A stretch of 64,000 bases of DNA from Coix lacryma-jobi var. lacryma-jobi (lineage: Eukaryota > Streptophyta > Magnoliopsida > Poales > Poaceae). Positions 45,577 through 56,940 of the stretch are shown here, piece after piece. Below the pieces are notes generated by a model. It did not search any database. It had not been told where the DNA came from and saw only the letters and a list, made by a program, of their open reading frames with translations. The position numbers were made by a program, and so were the translations under genes. The stretch is taken from the NCBI GenBank assembly GCA_009763385.1, contig CM019825.1, positions 121,397,631-121,461,630 on the forward strand, in the 5' to 3' direction. Each line of letters starts with the position of its first letter. Within the stretch, counting starts at the first letter, position 1.

Positions 45577-47563
45577 TGTTGGTAGTTCTTAGCTTCACTA
45601 AAGATAGTGTTAGGCAACTATCCCCGGTAACGGCCCATGAATGCTTGTTGGCACTTGCTAACGTTGTTACTAGGAGTAGACTATGGAGTCTATCCCCGGC
45701 AACGGCGTCAGAAATGCTTGAAGCAAGACCAGTCACTATACCTAAAAAAGTGGAGCTAAAGCAGCTATCTACTAATGCCAAGCGGGGTTGTCAATCCCGA
45801 CACTAGTAGGACCTAGCTAGAGAGAATGCAATCTACCAGGAGGAGATTCTGCAAGCGCACAGAACTATCGTAGTAGCACTTCGCCTGGGAGTACCAGGTG
45901 TCGATTTATTTATTCCCAATGGAAGGCTAGGGTGGTGTATGAGTCGAGTCAAGGAGGGGATGAGAGTCGAAGAAAAGAGAAAAGAGAAAAGGGGAGAAGG
46001 GAAGAGAAGGGATGGAAGGCTAGAAAGAGTATATGGGTGGATAGGTAAGGATGAAGTGGATGGCTAAGGTAAGGTGGATGGATAGGTAGATAAAGGGATT
46101 AGGATAACTAAGGATAACTAACTAATAACTACTAACTACTGATAACTAATCCTAGATAACTACCAAGCAGGATAACTACGAAGCAAGATAGTTACGAAGC
46201 AAGGCAGGCAAAAGTCAATAAAGCAACTAAGTTGAGTATAGTTTTATTCCTATCTTGTCAAGTATCGAGGCGTACTAGCCTTTACCACTTACTTAGGTTG
46301 AACGCTAGCACAACGAGCCTTACTGTTAAACTGGGCCAACTACGTGGTGGAATTCAAGGCGCACAGGGCTGTCACCACCTGCTTGCTACCACAGCTATCC
46401 GGGGGTCCAGCCGTATCTGAAGGTAAGTCTATAACTAAGCACCACGCTTAACTATATTCTAACTATCTCTACCCTAGCTTTGAATAGAGACACCCTTGTG
46501 GACGTCAGAGCAAACACTTGACTTAATAAGATAAACACTAAACTAACTAAGCAACCTATTGGCAAAGATCAATCACTAAGCACACTAGATATTAACTACT
46601 ATGGCTAAGTGAATTGAACTGTAGGATAGCTAGGCACTCAAGCAATCAATCAAGTATACCACTCAATACTGATAAGTAGAATAAAGTAATACTTGAAATG
46701 ATGAACTAGAATATAGTAAAGTGCTTGAGATACAAGAGCAAAACCTGAACTGGAGATGAAGGAAGACTCTTCCCAGCTCCAGAACCGATCACTCGCACGG
46801 CTCTACTCTTGAGCTAAGCCTTGAGCAGCGCTACCGCGAGGGCAAAGATGCCTTGCTCTACTAGCTACCTACTTGCCTAAGCTCTCTGAGCTCTCACTTG
46901 ATTGCTTCTACTTGCTTTGCTTATCTTGTGTGGGATGGTACGAATGGAATGGTGCCACCAGGGGGGTATTTATAGCCCAAATGAGTGAGGGGGGTATTTA
47001 TAGGGGGCAGCCAGCCGACCTAGGGTTAGGTCAGGTGGCGGGCGCCACCCCCTACTGGCGGCCGCCAGTCTCCTGGCCGCTGGATGCACCGTCTTTGATC
47101 CTACGGCCTCTAGGTGGTTGTCCAAGGCGGTTTGGAAGTCGGTTGCATGCCTGAGTAACCGCCATTCAGCCTTGATCCACGCCACTTCATCCTGAGCTGT
47201 CCGATGCCACTGACCTAGTGACCAAGGGTAAAGATTTGGCCTTGGGGAGGTCACACGGATCGGTGACGTGGCAGGGAGTGGAACTTGGGCCAACACAAGT
47301 GGCGGGCGCCACTTAGAGGTGGCGGGCGCCACCTAGGGGTGGCGGGTGCCACCCCCCTTAGGCCCATTTGGGCCCTGCTGAGTGGGCTTGGCCTCTGGTG
47401 GGTCCATATGTCCAAATTTGGTTCAAATCCTGCATTCAAATAAAATTCTATGGACATGTGGAATTTGGTTAGTTTGAAACCTATTTGACTACATTTCATG
47501 CCTTTTTGGTGGACTTTAGGGTCAAATGTTGATGGTAAAACAGGTGTTTAAGGACCATCAACA
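45577..47563 (-). repeat. 3' LTR of element F (1987 bp)
   Basis: Minus-strand ends TGTTGATGG...CCAACA. GGTGGCG/CGCCACC palindromes lie at about 47033-47052 and 47297-47357, upstream (minus sense) of two TATA boxes at 46967-46975 and 46995-47003. Two primer-site-like motifs are at 45621-45637 and 45693-45710. Confidence 0.95.
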
Positions 47564-49283
47564 AGCTCCCCCAAGCTAACCTGTTACTCGTCCTCGAGCA
47601 ACAATGCGGTTTAAGCATTGAGCATGAAATGGATAGCAACTTAAGATGTCTGCAAGTGCATATTGTATAGTGAGAAATAACTTAGCATATATCATTAATC
47701 ATAGCAATGTGGGGCTTATAGCTTTTCACTTCAAGCATGCAAGAGTGAAATAAAGCAGTAGATAGGAAACTTTTATCTTGCGTAGGTTTGACTAGGATTC
47801 TGTCTGGAGGTTTTTCAAGGTTTTCAAAGTATAACAACTTGCTTAAGTCCTCCAAGATTCACTCAATCACTCTATGGTGTTTAAATCCTCACTTAGGCCA
47901 AAATGTAGCGTCTCCTATTTCTAAAGAATGATATGTGGAGTTATAGGAAGGCTAAGAACCATGAGCAAATTGCCTGATGTTTATTGCTAAGCTAGACACT
48001 CAGATCATAAGGAGCAGCAAATCATAAAAATTGATCAAGATGTGCATGTGTGGTTATGTGGAAGTGTATAGAGAGGCATTTCATAATCCTTCCTAGTTAA
48101 TTTCTGGGGTCTAGAGCTAATGATAATTCTCTCTCTATATATTTTTTTTGGATACATAGTGAGTAGACAAAAGATGTGTCCTCACATTTTCTTAGGACAT
48201 AGTCCTCTTTTGAGCTACTTTGCTCACTTTTTTTTCTTCAGGACATAGTCCTTTTTTGAGCTACTTTGCTCATTTTTCTCTCTCTCTTTTTTAGCTCTAG
48301 ATTTCCCCAGATTATCTATAGGAAAGGATTTTTGAAAATGAAAAAGGGGGAAGAGGGAGAAATGCTCATTCCCAGTGTAGGAATAAGCATAAGGCTAGCA
48401 ATGGGATGTTTGGCAGGGTATTGCATATCTCCGGTGTAGAGAATAAGCAATTTATTTGGTGGTTGCAAACTTCCAAAGTGGAAAGTAGGCAAATTATGGT
48501 GGGTGTGCGTGAATCTTGATTCAAAAGATATGATAAGCTTCTCTACTAAGATCTATGAGGTCGAACAAAGCTCAACACAAACAAAGCTCTTTGTGGTTTT
48601 GACTAATGACTAACAAATATTTGGCTGGTGGTGGGATGGGATAAAATCTAGGAGGAACTTTTAGCAAGGTTTTCATAATTTTTAAAAGAAATCCTCCAGA
48701 TTAGGTCCTAATTTCACCTTAGCAAGTTTAAAGAATTACTCCATTTCTTACTAACTTTACTCACTAAGCATGATTTCAGTTAAAGCATGTGCAACCCACA
48801 AAAGCTACAACTTAGATAAGACTGGTTATTCAAACCATAACAATAGCATTTGCATGACATATTTCAAATCTTATTCAGGTTTCAACTTGTTTAAGCAGAT
48901 TTTATCAATTTTATTCATGGAATGGTTATTTAGGCAAGCATGTGACATTCAAAAGATATAGAATTTAAGAACTGAATGTAAAGTGTAGGCTTGAGACATA
49001 CCTTATTGGAGCGGGAGTCTCCCCCAAGCTGGCTTCTTGCTTGGTGAAGGGCCTTCATCTTTCTCGGTCGGAGCTCTTGTTCTCATTTTATTAAAAGGGA
49101 AACTATCTAATGTTGTGAAAAGGGAAACTATCCTATTTTGATATTTTATTGTTCTAACTAAGTTAACATATACCTATGCATATAACAAATGATAACTGAT
49201 TTTTTTTTAGTTACATGCATGACATATGTTATTTATTCGAAAAAGGGAAAATTGAAGGGAAAAATTAAAAGTAAAACCATACC
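47564..49283 (-). other. Non-coding internal region of F, with polypurine tract
   Basis: The polypurine tract (minus strand GTTAGCTTGGGGGAGCT) is at 47564-47580. The region is AT-rich. It holds a tandem duplication of about 55 bp with GGACATAGTCC in each copy (about 48196-48290) and three consecutive hairpins (48362-48492). A region at 57.99-59.03 kb is a diverged relative. Confidence 0.75.
48362..48493. repeat. Three consecutive inverted repeats in F's non-coding region
   Basis: Unit 1 (48362-48390) pairs ATGCT-ATTCC with GGAAT-AGCAT around CAGTGTA. Unit 2 (about 48420-48451) pairs ATTGC-TATCTC with GAGAATA-GCAAT around CGGTGTA. Unit 3 (about 48463-48492) pairs TTGC-ACTTCC with GGAAAGT-GCAA around an AAAGT loop. 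Stems differ, architecture is shared. Confidence 0.65.
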
Positions 49284-51158
49284 TTAGGTCCATGGAATTT
49301 CATCCTTATCGGGTGGATCTTCTTCCTTGGGCACTTCTTCTCTTAGTACTCCATCTGGTTCTTCTTCTTCTGGCACCTCTCCTTTGTTATGTGAATTACA
49401 CAACTCAGGAGGAGGTGGTTCTTTCTTTCTGCTCCACCTTGTTCTTGGGCGCCTCTTCTTGGTACGAACGGGTTCTGCTTCCTGCATGTTAGCGGCATAT
49501 GCGGGACCACGGGAGAAGGAGAATATTTCCTTCCTCCCTCCTAATGTCATTTGCATTTTAGCACTTCCCCCATATATGCAGGCATCAACAGTGTTCAAGA
49601 AGGGTCTACCTAAGATTAGAGGCACATCTTTCCTATTTCCCATATCTAGTATTATGAAATCAGCAGGAACATAGGAGCCTCTAATATGAACAGGTAAGTC
49701 ATTAACTATTCCTTCTACATAGCAAGTGGATTGATCAGCTAGCACAACATAGGCAGATGTGGATGACATGGGTGGAAAGAATGAGTTTTCATAAAAATCT
49801 TTAGATAGAATGTTCACACTCGATCCTAAATCACACAGGGCATTTTTAAAGACTTCACCAAAGATTGAGCATCTAATTATGGGACTACCAGGATCACCCT
49901 TTTTAACAGTCATGGTTTGATCTTCATAATAGTTAAAATATTTTATTTCAACCATATTAGCAGTTTCCATGTCAGGTTTAGCAGGAATTTTGCCAGATTC
50001 AAAAGATGGTATGATAGCAGCAAGTTGAGCTAATTGGGTTTCTAACATCTTATTAAAGCTTAATTGATTTTTCAGAGCAGATGAGAAATCTTCCAATTTA
50101 GCATTTATATTCTCAAGGGTTTTATCATTCGACATTAATTTCTTATTCAAGAAATCAGTAGTTCTACCTTGTGAGTAAACTAATTTTTTTAGGAATGAGA
50201 GACTATCAGAATTATGAAAACTAGAGCGGGGGAATGAATTGTTACCTTGAGAGTTTGCAGGCTGATTCCATCCTTGATTCTGTTGACGGAAACCGTTGTT
50301 GTTGTTGATGAAGTTCAAATCTTCATGTAGCTCGGGGCAGTGGCTCCCAGAATGTCCGGTTTCTCCATAGACTTCACAAGTCATGTAGGATTCCAGAGAT
50401 TGGACACTCTCTTGTTGGTTCATCTTCTCACAGCTGTCCAGCTTCTTTGCCAGCAGGTCCATCTTGGCCACGATCATGTTGGCCTCCTTAAGGTAATGCA
50501 TACCTCGCTTACGGGGCTGCAGTCTCTCGTCATTCCATCCTTGGATCGACACCATCTTCTCTATGAGAGCCTTAGCATCTGCAACATTCAGAGAAAAGAA
50601 TGCACCGCCGGCGGCGGCATCCAAATGGCTTCTAGAGAGTGGGGTTAGGCCATGGTAGAAGTTCTGGAACAATAGCCAGTCCTCCATACCATGGTGTGGA
50701 CAAGCGGCGACATACTCTTGCAACCTCTCCCAAGCCTCGAGAATAGATTCTTCGGCTTGTTGCGTAAAGCTGGAGATTTTGTTGCGAAGAGCATTCGTCT
50801 TGCCCATCGGAAAGAATCTGGCGAGAAAAGCATTGGAACACTTGTCCCATGTGTCTACAGCGTTACGATCGGTATAGAACCATTGCTTCACTTTTCCTAG
50901 CAAAGAGAAAGGAAAGAGACGAAGACGGATGGCTTCTTGGGTTATCCCCTTAATGGTGAAGGTGCCGCAAATCTCCAAAAATTGTTGGAGATGAGCATTG
51001 GCATCCTCATGAGCTTTGCCATAGAACGGGCTAGCTTGGACCATCGTGATCAGAGCCGGTTTCAACTCAAAATTGAGGTTGGCATCGATCACGTCTGGTC
51101 CTATCGCTACATTAGCGGCAGAAGGAGCAGAAAATTCACGAATGGTCTTATTGGCCAT
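49284..51158 (-). CDS. gag: Element F gag-protease polyprotein
   Basis: The frame is open from inside the LTR (51386), but the likely start is the ATG at 51156-51158 (MANKTIREF), 624 codons, since the earlier Met lies in LTR sequence. Residues around NFELKPALITMVQ and HLQQFLEICGTFTIKG begin the gag domain (PF03732 type), with LRLFPFSLLGKVKQWFYT and ARFFPMGKTNALRNKISSF typical of Athila-like gags. The zinc knuckle reads CEVYGETGHSGSHC: the second Cys is Tyr, so it is probably inactive. A Gln/Asn-rich linker and coiled coil follow. The aspartic protease has DLGSSVNIL and ILGRPFL. The C-terminal tail is Pro/Glu/Lys-rich. No RT follows. Confidence 0.9.
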   Translation of the reverse strand: MANKTIREFSAPSAANVAIGPDVIDANLNFELKPALITMVQASPFYGKAHEDANAHLQQFLEICGTFTIKGITQEAIRLRLFPFSLLGKVKQWFYTDRNAVDTWDKCSNAFLARFFPMGKTNALRNKISSFTQQAEESILEAWERLQEYVAACPHHGMEDWLLFQNFYHGLTPLSRSHLDAAAGGAFFSLNVADAKALIEKMVSIQGWNDERLQPRKRGMHYLKEANMIVAKMDLLAKKLDSCEKMNQQESVQSLESYMTCEVYGETGHSGSHCPELHEDLNFINNNNGFRQQNQGWNQPANSQGNNSFPRSSFHNSDSLSFLKKLVYSQGRTTDFLNKKLMSNDKTLENINAKLEDFSSALKNQLSFNKMLETQLAQLAAIIPSFESGKIPAKPDMETANMVEIKYFNYYEDQTMTVKKGDPGSPIIRCSIFGEVFKNALCDLGSSVNILSKDFYENSFFPPMSSTSAYVVLADQSTCYVEGIVNDLPVHIRGSYVPADFIILDMGNRKDVPLILGRPFLNTVDACIYGGSAKMQMTLGGRKEIFSFSRGPAYAANMQEAEPVRTKKRRPRTRWSRKKEPPPPELCNSHNKGEVPEEEEPDGVLREEVPKEEDPPDKDEIPWT

Positions 51159-51319
51159 CGTGAAGATAGAACGAGATAAGAAAGAAAGAAGTTGAAGAAG
51201 ATGAAGGAAAAAGATAAGAAGAGTTAAGGAAAGAAAGAATGGGGTAAGATGGGATTCGCTAAGCGGGAGCTTAAGCGAAGATAAATTCGACACAGACTCA
51301 ACCGACACACCGATTGCCT

Positions 51320-51337
51320 TCCCCGGCAACGGCGCTA
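51320..51337 (-). other. Primer-binding site of F (tRNA-Asp type)
   Basis: The minus strand reads TAGCGCCGTTGCCGGGGA, one base from the complement of the plant tRNA-Asp 3' end (TGGCGCCGTTGCCGGGGA). It lies eight bases from the LTR end rather than the usual few. Two degenerate copies lie inside the LTR at 51390-51406 and 51462-51479. Confidence 0.85.
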
Positions 51338-51345
51338 GAAATGCT

Positions 51346-53332
51346 TGTTGGTAGTTCTTAGCTTCACTAAAGATAGTGTTAGGCAACTATCCCCGGTAAC
51401 GGCCCAGGAATGCTTGTTGGCACTTGCTAACGTTGTTACTAGGAGTAGACTATGGAGTCTATCCCCGGCAACGGCGTCAGAAATGCTTGAAGCAAGACCG
51501 GTCACTATACCTAAAGGAGTGGAGCTAAAGCAGCTATCTACTAATGCCAAGCGGGGTTGTCAATCCCGACACTAGTAGGACCTAGCTAGAGAGAATGCAA
51601 TCTACCAAGAGGAGATTCTGCAAGCGCACAGAACTATCGTAGTAGCACTTCGCCTGGGAGTACCAGGTGTCGATTTTTTTATTCCCAATGGAAGGCTAGG
51701 GTGGTGTATGAGTCGAGTCAAGGAGGGGATGAGAGTCGAAGAAAAGAGAAAAGAGAAAAGGGGAGAAGGTAAGAGAAGGGATGGAAGGCTAGAAAGAGTA
51801 TATGGGTGGATAGGTAAGGATGAAGTGGATGGCTAAGGTAAGGTGGATGGATAGGTAGATAAAGGGATTAGGATAACTAAGGATAACTAACTAATAACTA
51901 CTAACTACTGATAACTAATCCTAGATAACTACCAAGCAGGATAACTACGAAGCAAGATAGTTACGAAGCAAGGCAGACAAAAGTCAATAAAGCAACTAAG
52001 TTGAGTATAGTTTTATTCCTATCTTATCAAGTATCGAGGCGTACTAGCCTTTACCACTTACTTAGGTTGAACGCTAGCACAATGAGCCTTACTGTTAAAC
52101 TGGGTCAACTACGTTGTGGAATTCAAGGCGCACAGGGCTGTCACCACCTGCTTGCTACCACAGCTATCCGGGGGTCCAGCCGTATCTGAAGGTAAGTCTA
52201 TAACTAAGCACCACGCTTAACTATATTCTAACTATCTCTACCCTAGCTTTGAATAGAGACACCCTTGCGGACGTCAGAGCAAACACTTCACTTAATAAGA
52301 TAAACACTAAACTAACTAAGCAACCTATTGGCAAAGATCAATCACTAAGCACACTAGAGGTTAACTACTATGGCTAAGTGAATTGAACTGTAGGATAGCT
52401 AGGCACTCAAGCAATCAATCAAGTATACCACTCAATACTGATAAGTAGAATAAAGTAATACTTGAAATGATGAACTAGAATATAGTAAAGTGCTTGAGAT
52501 ACAAGAGCAAAACCTGAACTGGAGATGAAGGAAGACTCTTCCCAGCTCCAGAACCGATCACTCGCACGCCTCTACTCTTGAGCTAAGCCTTGAGCCGCGC
52601 TACCGCTAGGGCAAAGATGCCTTGCTCTACTAGCTACTTACTTGCCTAAGCTCTCTGAGCTCTCACTTGCTTGCTTCTACTTGCTTTGCTTCTCTTGTGT
52701 GGGATGGTACGAATGGAATGGTGCCACCAGGGGGGTATTTATAGCCCAAATGAGTGAGGGGGGTATTTATAGGGGGCAGCCAGCCGACCTAGGGTTAGGT
52801 CAGGTGGCGGGCGCCACCCCCTACTGGAGGTCGCCAGTCTCTTGGCCGCTGGATGCACCGTCTTTGATCCTACGGCCTCCAGGTGGTTGTCCAAGGCGGT
52901 TTGGAAGTCGGTTGCATGCCTGAGTAACCGCCATTCAGCCTTGATCCACGCCACTTCATCCTGAGCCGTCCGATGCCACTGACCTAGTGACCAAGGGCCA
53001 AGATTTGGCCTTGTGGAGGTCACACGGATCGGTGACGTGGCAGGGAGTGGAACTTGGGCCAACCCAAGTGGTGGGCGCCACTTAGAGGTGGCGGGCGCCA
53101 CCTAGGGGTGGCGGGCGCCACCCCCCTTAGGCCCATTTGGGCCCTACTGAGTGGGCTTGGCCTCTGGTGGGTCCATATGTCCAAATTTGGTTCAAATCCT
53201 GCATTCAAATAAAATTCTATGGACATGTGGAATTTGGTTAGTTTGAAACCTATTTGACTACATTTCATGCCTTTTTGGTGGACTTTAGGGTCAAATGTTG
53301 ATGGTAAAACAGGTGTTTAAGGACCATCAACA
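51346..53332 (-). repeat. 5' LTR of element F (1987 bp)
   Basis: Same length and ends as 45577-47563, with scattered substitutions. It carries the doubled TATA box (about 52736 and 52764), the GGTGGCG/CGCCACC palindromes (about 52802-52821 and 53079-53125) and the two internal primer-site-like motifs. Confidence 0.95.
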
Positions 53333-53337
53333 CATGG

Positions 53338-54300
53338 CTCTAGTATCCTAATTAGTCTACTCTATTGTATTAAATTAAGCAAGTGTACAAACATGGGTGT
53401 CAAAAAAAAGTACATTGTGGGCTACCATTCAAATAACTCACTCAAGATCAAAGGGGATCAAAATGGTTCATGTATGGTATACCTATTAAGATCCACAATT
53501 GTTGTAATCATGAGCACAAAAGAACCAAATAAATTTTGTATGAATAACATAAGAACTAGATTAGCTCCAGGAGAAATCACATGTAATTCCTCCTATAAAA
53601 AACAATATCAGAAACAAAAATGATCTAAATAAAAAAACATCAGCATATATGCCCATCCAAAACCACATGCATGTCAAATTCAAGCTCTACTGGTTCTAGC
53701 GGATCTAACATAAGGGTGTGTGTGGACTATATGCAAGCACATCCACTTGAAGAAAATAGAGTGCCTACACCAGATGTGGTATTTTAATTGGACTAATATA
53801 TTGGTTTGAACAAAGCAACCAATTCAGAGTATGGGTATGTGAAATTTCAGTACACTGCGTGTTGCCATCCATGTGCTGTCATTTCAGGTAACTCGCTCAT
53901 CTATTAAATTGACATAGTGGGCACAAGGATTCATCTAAATCTTAAATAATTTATGGAAAATAGACTGCATTCCTCCTTGGTAAGCTGTCTGATGTGATCA
54001 AAGGTGCCCGATCTTCCGAAAGGTTATCATTACTATCGATTTGGCGGAGAACTGACAATATCGATCCAGCTTCCAAACAACACGATTTGAAACCTCGTAA
54101 TCATAGCTCCACGTATCCTCTAGTTATCAAAGAAGGATAATCCTTGCCTGTGAATCAAAGAACACAAGCAAGAACAAGGTAGAATGCAACCAAATTGCAG
54201 ATGAATGATCAAGCTCATGAGTTGGGGTCTCACAAACCGCAGAAACGGCAAAACTGTTCTTGACAGATTAATCTAAGAAAAACCCTAAACTCTAACATGG
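53338..54300. other. AT-rich non-coding stretch with a possible gypsy RT relic
   Basis: No open frame of note. At about 53710-53835 the plus strand encodes RVCVDY and, after an interruption of roughly 80 bp, GLNKAT. These are the two halves of a conserved gypsy RT motif, and the interruption is bounded by GGACTATAT and GGACTAATATAT. The rest shows nothing I can name. Confidence 0.35.
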
Positions 54301-55359
54301 GTGGCGGCTACTGATTATATAGTATAAGGGGCATCCAAGGACTCCTATTCATGTCCCTAAGGTGCCCTAATAATTTACAAGGCCCAAACGACCCAAAAGA
54401 CGGTGACGCAGCACCCTGACAGATTCTGGATATCAACATTGTTGACATCAAAACGGTTCTGGTTCACACACCAACCAGGGCTTTGGACGCCCGGGTCGCC
54501 ACAGACCGAAGAATGCAGCGAGAAGATCACACTTACGTGGTGAAGAACGGCTAGGTTTACAAGCAAAGTAGCAAAGGATAGCTATCGCACTTACGTGGCG
54601 AAGAATGACTAGTTTTCGGGGAAACTAGCAAAGGAACCGTCGAAGCTCTCGCCCGAGAGGGACCCCATCAAGGCAAGGACGTCATCGGGTTGCCCTAGGT
54701 CGGCCGACGATCCTAGGACGCCATCCTTGGTCGTCGGATCAAGAGATGAACAACATGGGGGTTGGAAGAGAGGGTAAAAAGGAGTTTGTAGATTGATTTG
54801 TGTCGATTGGATAGATGGGGATCTCAATGAACCATGATCCTCTCATATATAGAGAGGGGGTGGTCTTATCCCAGTAGGAAACCCTTCTAAGCCTTATTTT
54901 CCAAGTTTTCCACGAGTTTGGAATAGTTCATATCAGAATCCAAAAGGCCGGATCCGAACGGGGGTTTAAATTAGGTTTTCCGGAAGTTCTGACATCTGTT
55001 GAAACTTCTGACTTGGGTCGGAACTTCCGACTAGGGTCAGAACAACCGACAATGAGCCATCTCTATTAGGTCATAACTCTTCCATCCGGACTCTAAATTG
55101 AATGTTCCATATATGTTTCTTGACTATCTTGACGAGGGGAACACAATGGTGAAGTCCATGCTTGCATTTGAGAAAGTTGGTAAAATTGACTTAGCCAACT
55201 TGGGACCCAGCTAAACCGATTTTGGCTTGTTCAACACCCGAAAACTATCTCTTTCACCTTGGCTCCAAATACGACGATTCAAGTATGCTTTCTAGCCATC
55301 TTGATGACAGAAACTTGATGGTGGAGTCCATTATACGCTTGGGACACTTTTGAGTGTCA
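54300..55359 (-). mobile_element. LTR G: decayed minus-strand gypsy LTR
   Basis: Its minus-strand start is TGACACTCAAAAGTG at 55359, preceded by a polypurine tract (ACAGGGGGCATAGG, 55361-55375 on plus). A TATA-like CTATATATGAG lies near 54843-54855 (minus). Upstream are inverted-repeat words including GTCGGAACTTCCGAC (about 55016-55030) and related TTCTGAC copies. Two imperfect direct copies of CTTACGTGG(T/C)GAAGAA are at 54533 and 54591. The far end is not defined. Confidence 0.55.
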
Positions 55360-55451
55360 ACCTATGCCCCCTGTTTTTAGGTGAATGATGCATTGAACCT
55401 AAAAATACAATTAAAGTACTAAATAGCAATGATACTCAACTCATCGGCTAT

Positions 55452-55655
55452 CTAGCATCCAAGGACGATGTATACGTCGACCATATTTTGTACTAAGGAC
55501 GACACATGTGTCGACCATTGTTTGGTGAGCACTTGAGTTTCTTGCCAAACATTTGGAAAGTACCTTTTCAAATACCTCCCATTCATTGCTCTCATGAGAC
55601 TTTCACCTTGGAACATCTCCAGCAGATATGAATTTTCAAACACCACTTTGATCAC
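55452..55655 (-). pseudogene. Relic of gypsy pol C terminus (element G)
   Basis: The minus frame reads ...SYLLEMFQGESLMRAMNGRYLKRYFPNVWQ..., matching the C-terminal end of many plant gypsy pol proteins, where GRYLKRYYPSVW-like sequence follows the integrase. It lies just upstream (minus sense) of LTR G's polypurine tract, as expected. The rest of pol is missing or unreadable. Confidence 0.55.
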
Positions 55656-56940
55656 TCAATACAAGTGTTGATGCTAAAAATTGTATCTTCAAGCGTCAAG
55701 CACACCACGAGGCCCTCAGAGACCGTCTGGAGCAAGGGTCCTGATATCCTAAACCTCCAAGGAAGAAGCTGGTCCTGGTGAAACCGAGTCCAAGGCGTGC
55801 CAGTCAATTTGACCTGCAATTGATAAGGAGAAAGAAAACAATGCTAAATTGTGGAACCTGCCGGTTTGATGCCAGACAGTTCCAAAGTGTATGGCTCTGA
55901 GATATCCATTGTTAAAGGATTTTGACTACAAAGCCAACTCCCAAGAAAAGATTAAAACATTGACAATATTTGAAGCAAAACGGCTATTAGAAATAAAAAT
56001 AAAGTATTTAGAAAAAAGAACAACCAATTAGCTTGACATATAAGGAATATAAAGATCTATATACACGCCTTGCAGCATAAAAACCAATAAATCTACTAAT
56101 CGCATAGGCAATTCTATTTGTTAACAGTGGGGGTGTCTCCATGTAGCCATAATAACAAATAGATCGATAAAATAAATTGAACATCAATAGTGGGGTGTCT
56201 CCATGCAGCCATAATGATGACCAAGTTAAGTCACGTCCGATACGACGAGCAGATCCATTAGCTTTAGTCCACTTAAACGCATACATTATGAAGAAAGCAT
56301 AACTGGATGGGCTATTTTAGCCGATACAGGGTCCATGAAGCACAAACAAACAAGATCTATCCGTCAAAACCACGATCTAATCTATGATCAAGTGAATTTA
56401 ACCTAGCATGTATATCAGTGGGGTTCGGAAATACAGCCATAATAAGCATGTCAAACCAAATCTACTTGTTCTTAGATCAAATTGTAATTTGAACAGATAT
56501 CTCGAACGCACAACATGTAACAATTAAGATTGACAAAATAGTCGATGAGAAGCTTAGATCGGCTATTTTCCTTGATGTAAGCGTGCAAAGCCCTTGGATA
56601 GCTGAAACTAAACAGCTTTTAAACTTAAGCTAGTTTGTCAATCTTGATTGGGAAAGATATTGTTGAAACCAAAAGAAAACATTAAAAAGCACAAACAATA
56701 TCGATAACTTAATGAATCTATTAGATTGCCAAATCTAATAGAGCCGATAACTAGTCAAGATCGACTGAAGTAAGAGATTGATCGATGTCAAGATAGTCTT
56801 ACAAGAGACGAGCTTAAACCGATAACTAACCCATGTCATGGCTAAACAAGAGTTTGGTCGATGCCAAATACAGCCTTATTGAACAATAACACGAGCCATT
56901 GGTGAAACTTACAAGCAAACCGGAGGTCGGTCTAGCTGAT
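55656..56940. other. Non-coding remnant between G and H
   Basis: AT-rich with no coding signal. GTCTCCATG(T/C)AGCCATAAT occurs at about 56135 and 56200, with a looser copy near 56430. The words GCCGATA and TCGGCTATTTT recur. It is probably internal sequence of decayed gypsy elements. Confidence 0.4.

Larger units (their letters stand above)
45577..53332 (-). mobile_element. Element F: non-autonomous Ty3-gypsy (Athila-like), gag-protease only
   Basis: Two LTRs of exactly 1987 bp, CATGG target duplications, a tRNA-Asp-type primer site at 51320-51337 and a polypurine tract at 47564-47580 define a complete minus-strand element of 7756 bp. The internal region is 3.8 kb: one gag-protease frame and 1.7 kb of non-coding DNA. 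No reverse transcriptase or integrase is present and there is no room for them. It must have relied on an autonomous relative. Confidence 0.95.

Noticed and set aside
51159..51386. Hydrophobic N-terminal extension of F gag as a signal peptide
   Set aside because: The upstream Met lies in the LTR and the extension covers the primer site. The conserved gag begins at the later Met (51158).
54609..54827. Small minus-strand protein (72 codons)
   Set aside because: It lies downstream of a TATA-like motif inside LTR G, so it is more likely leader sequence than a gene.
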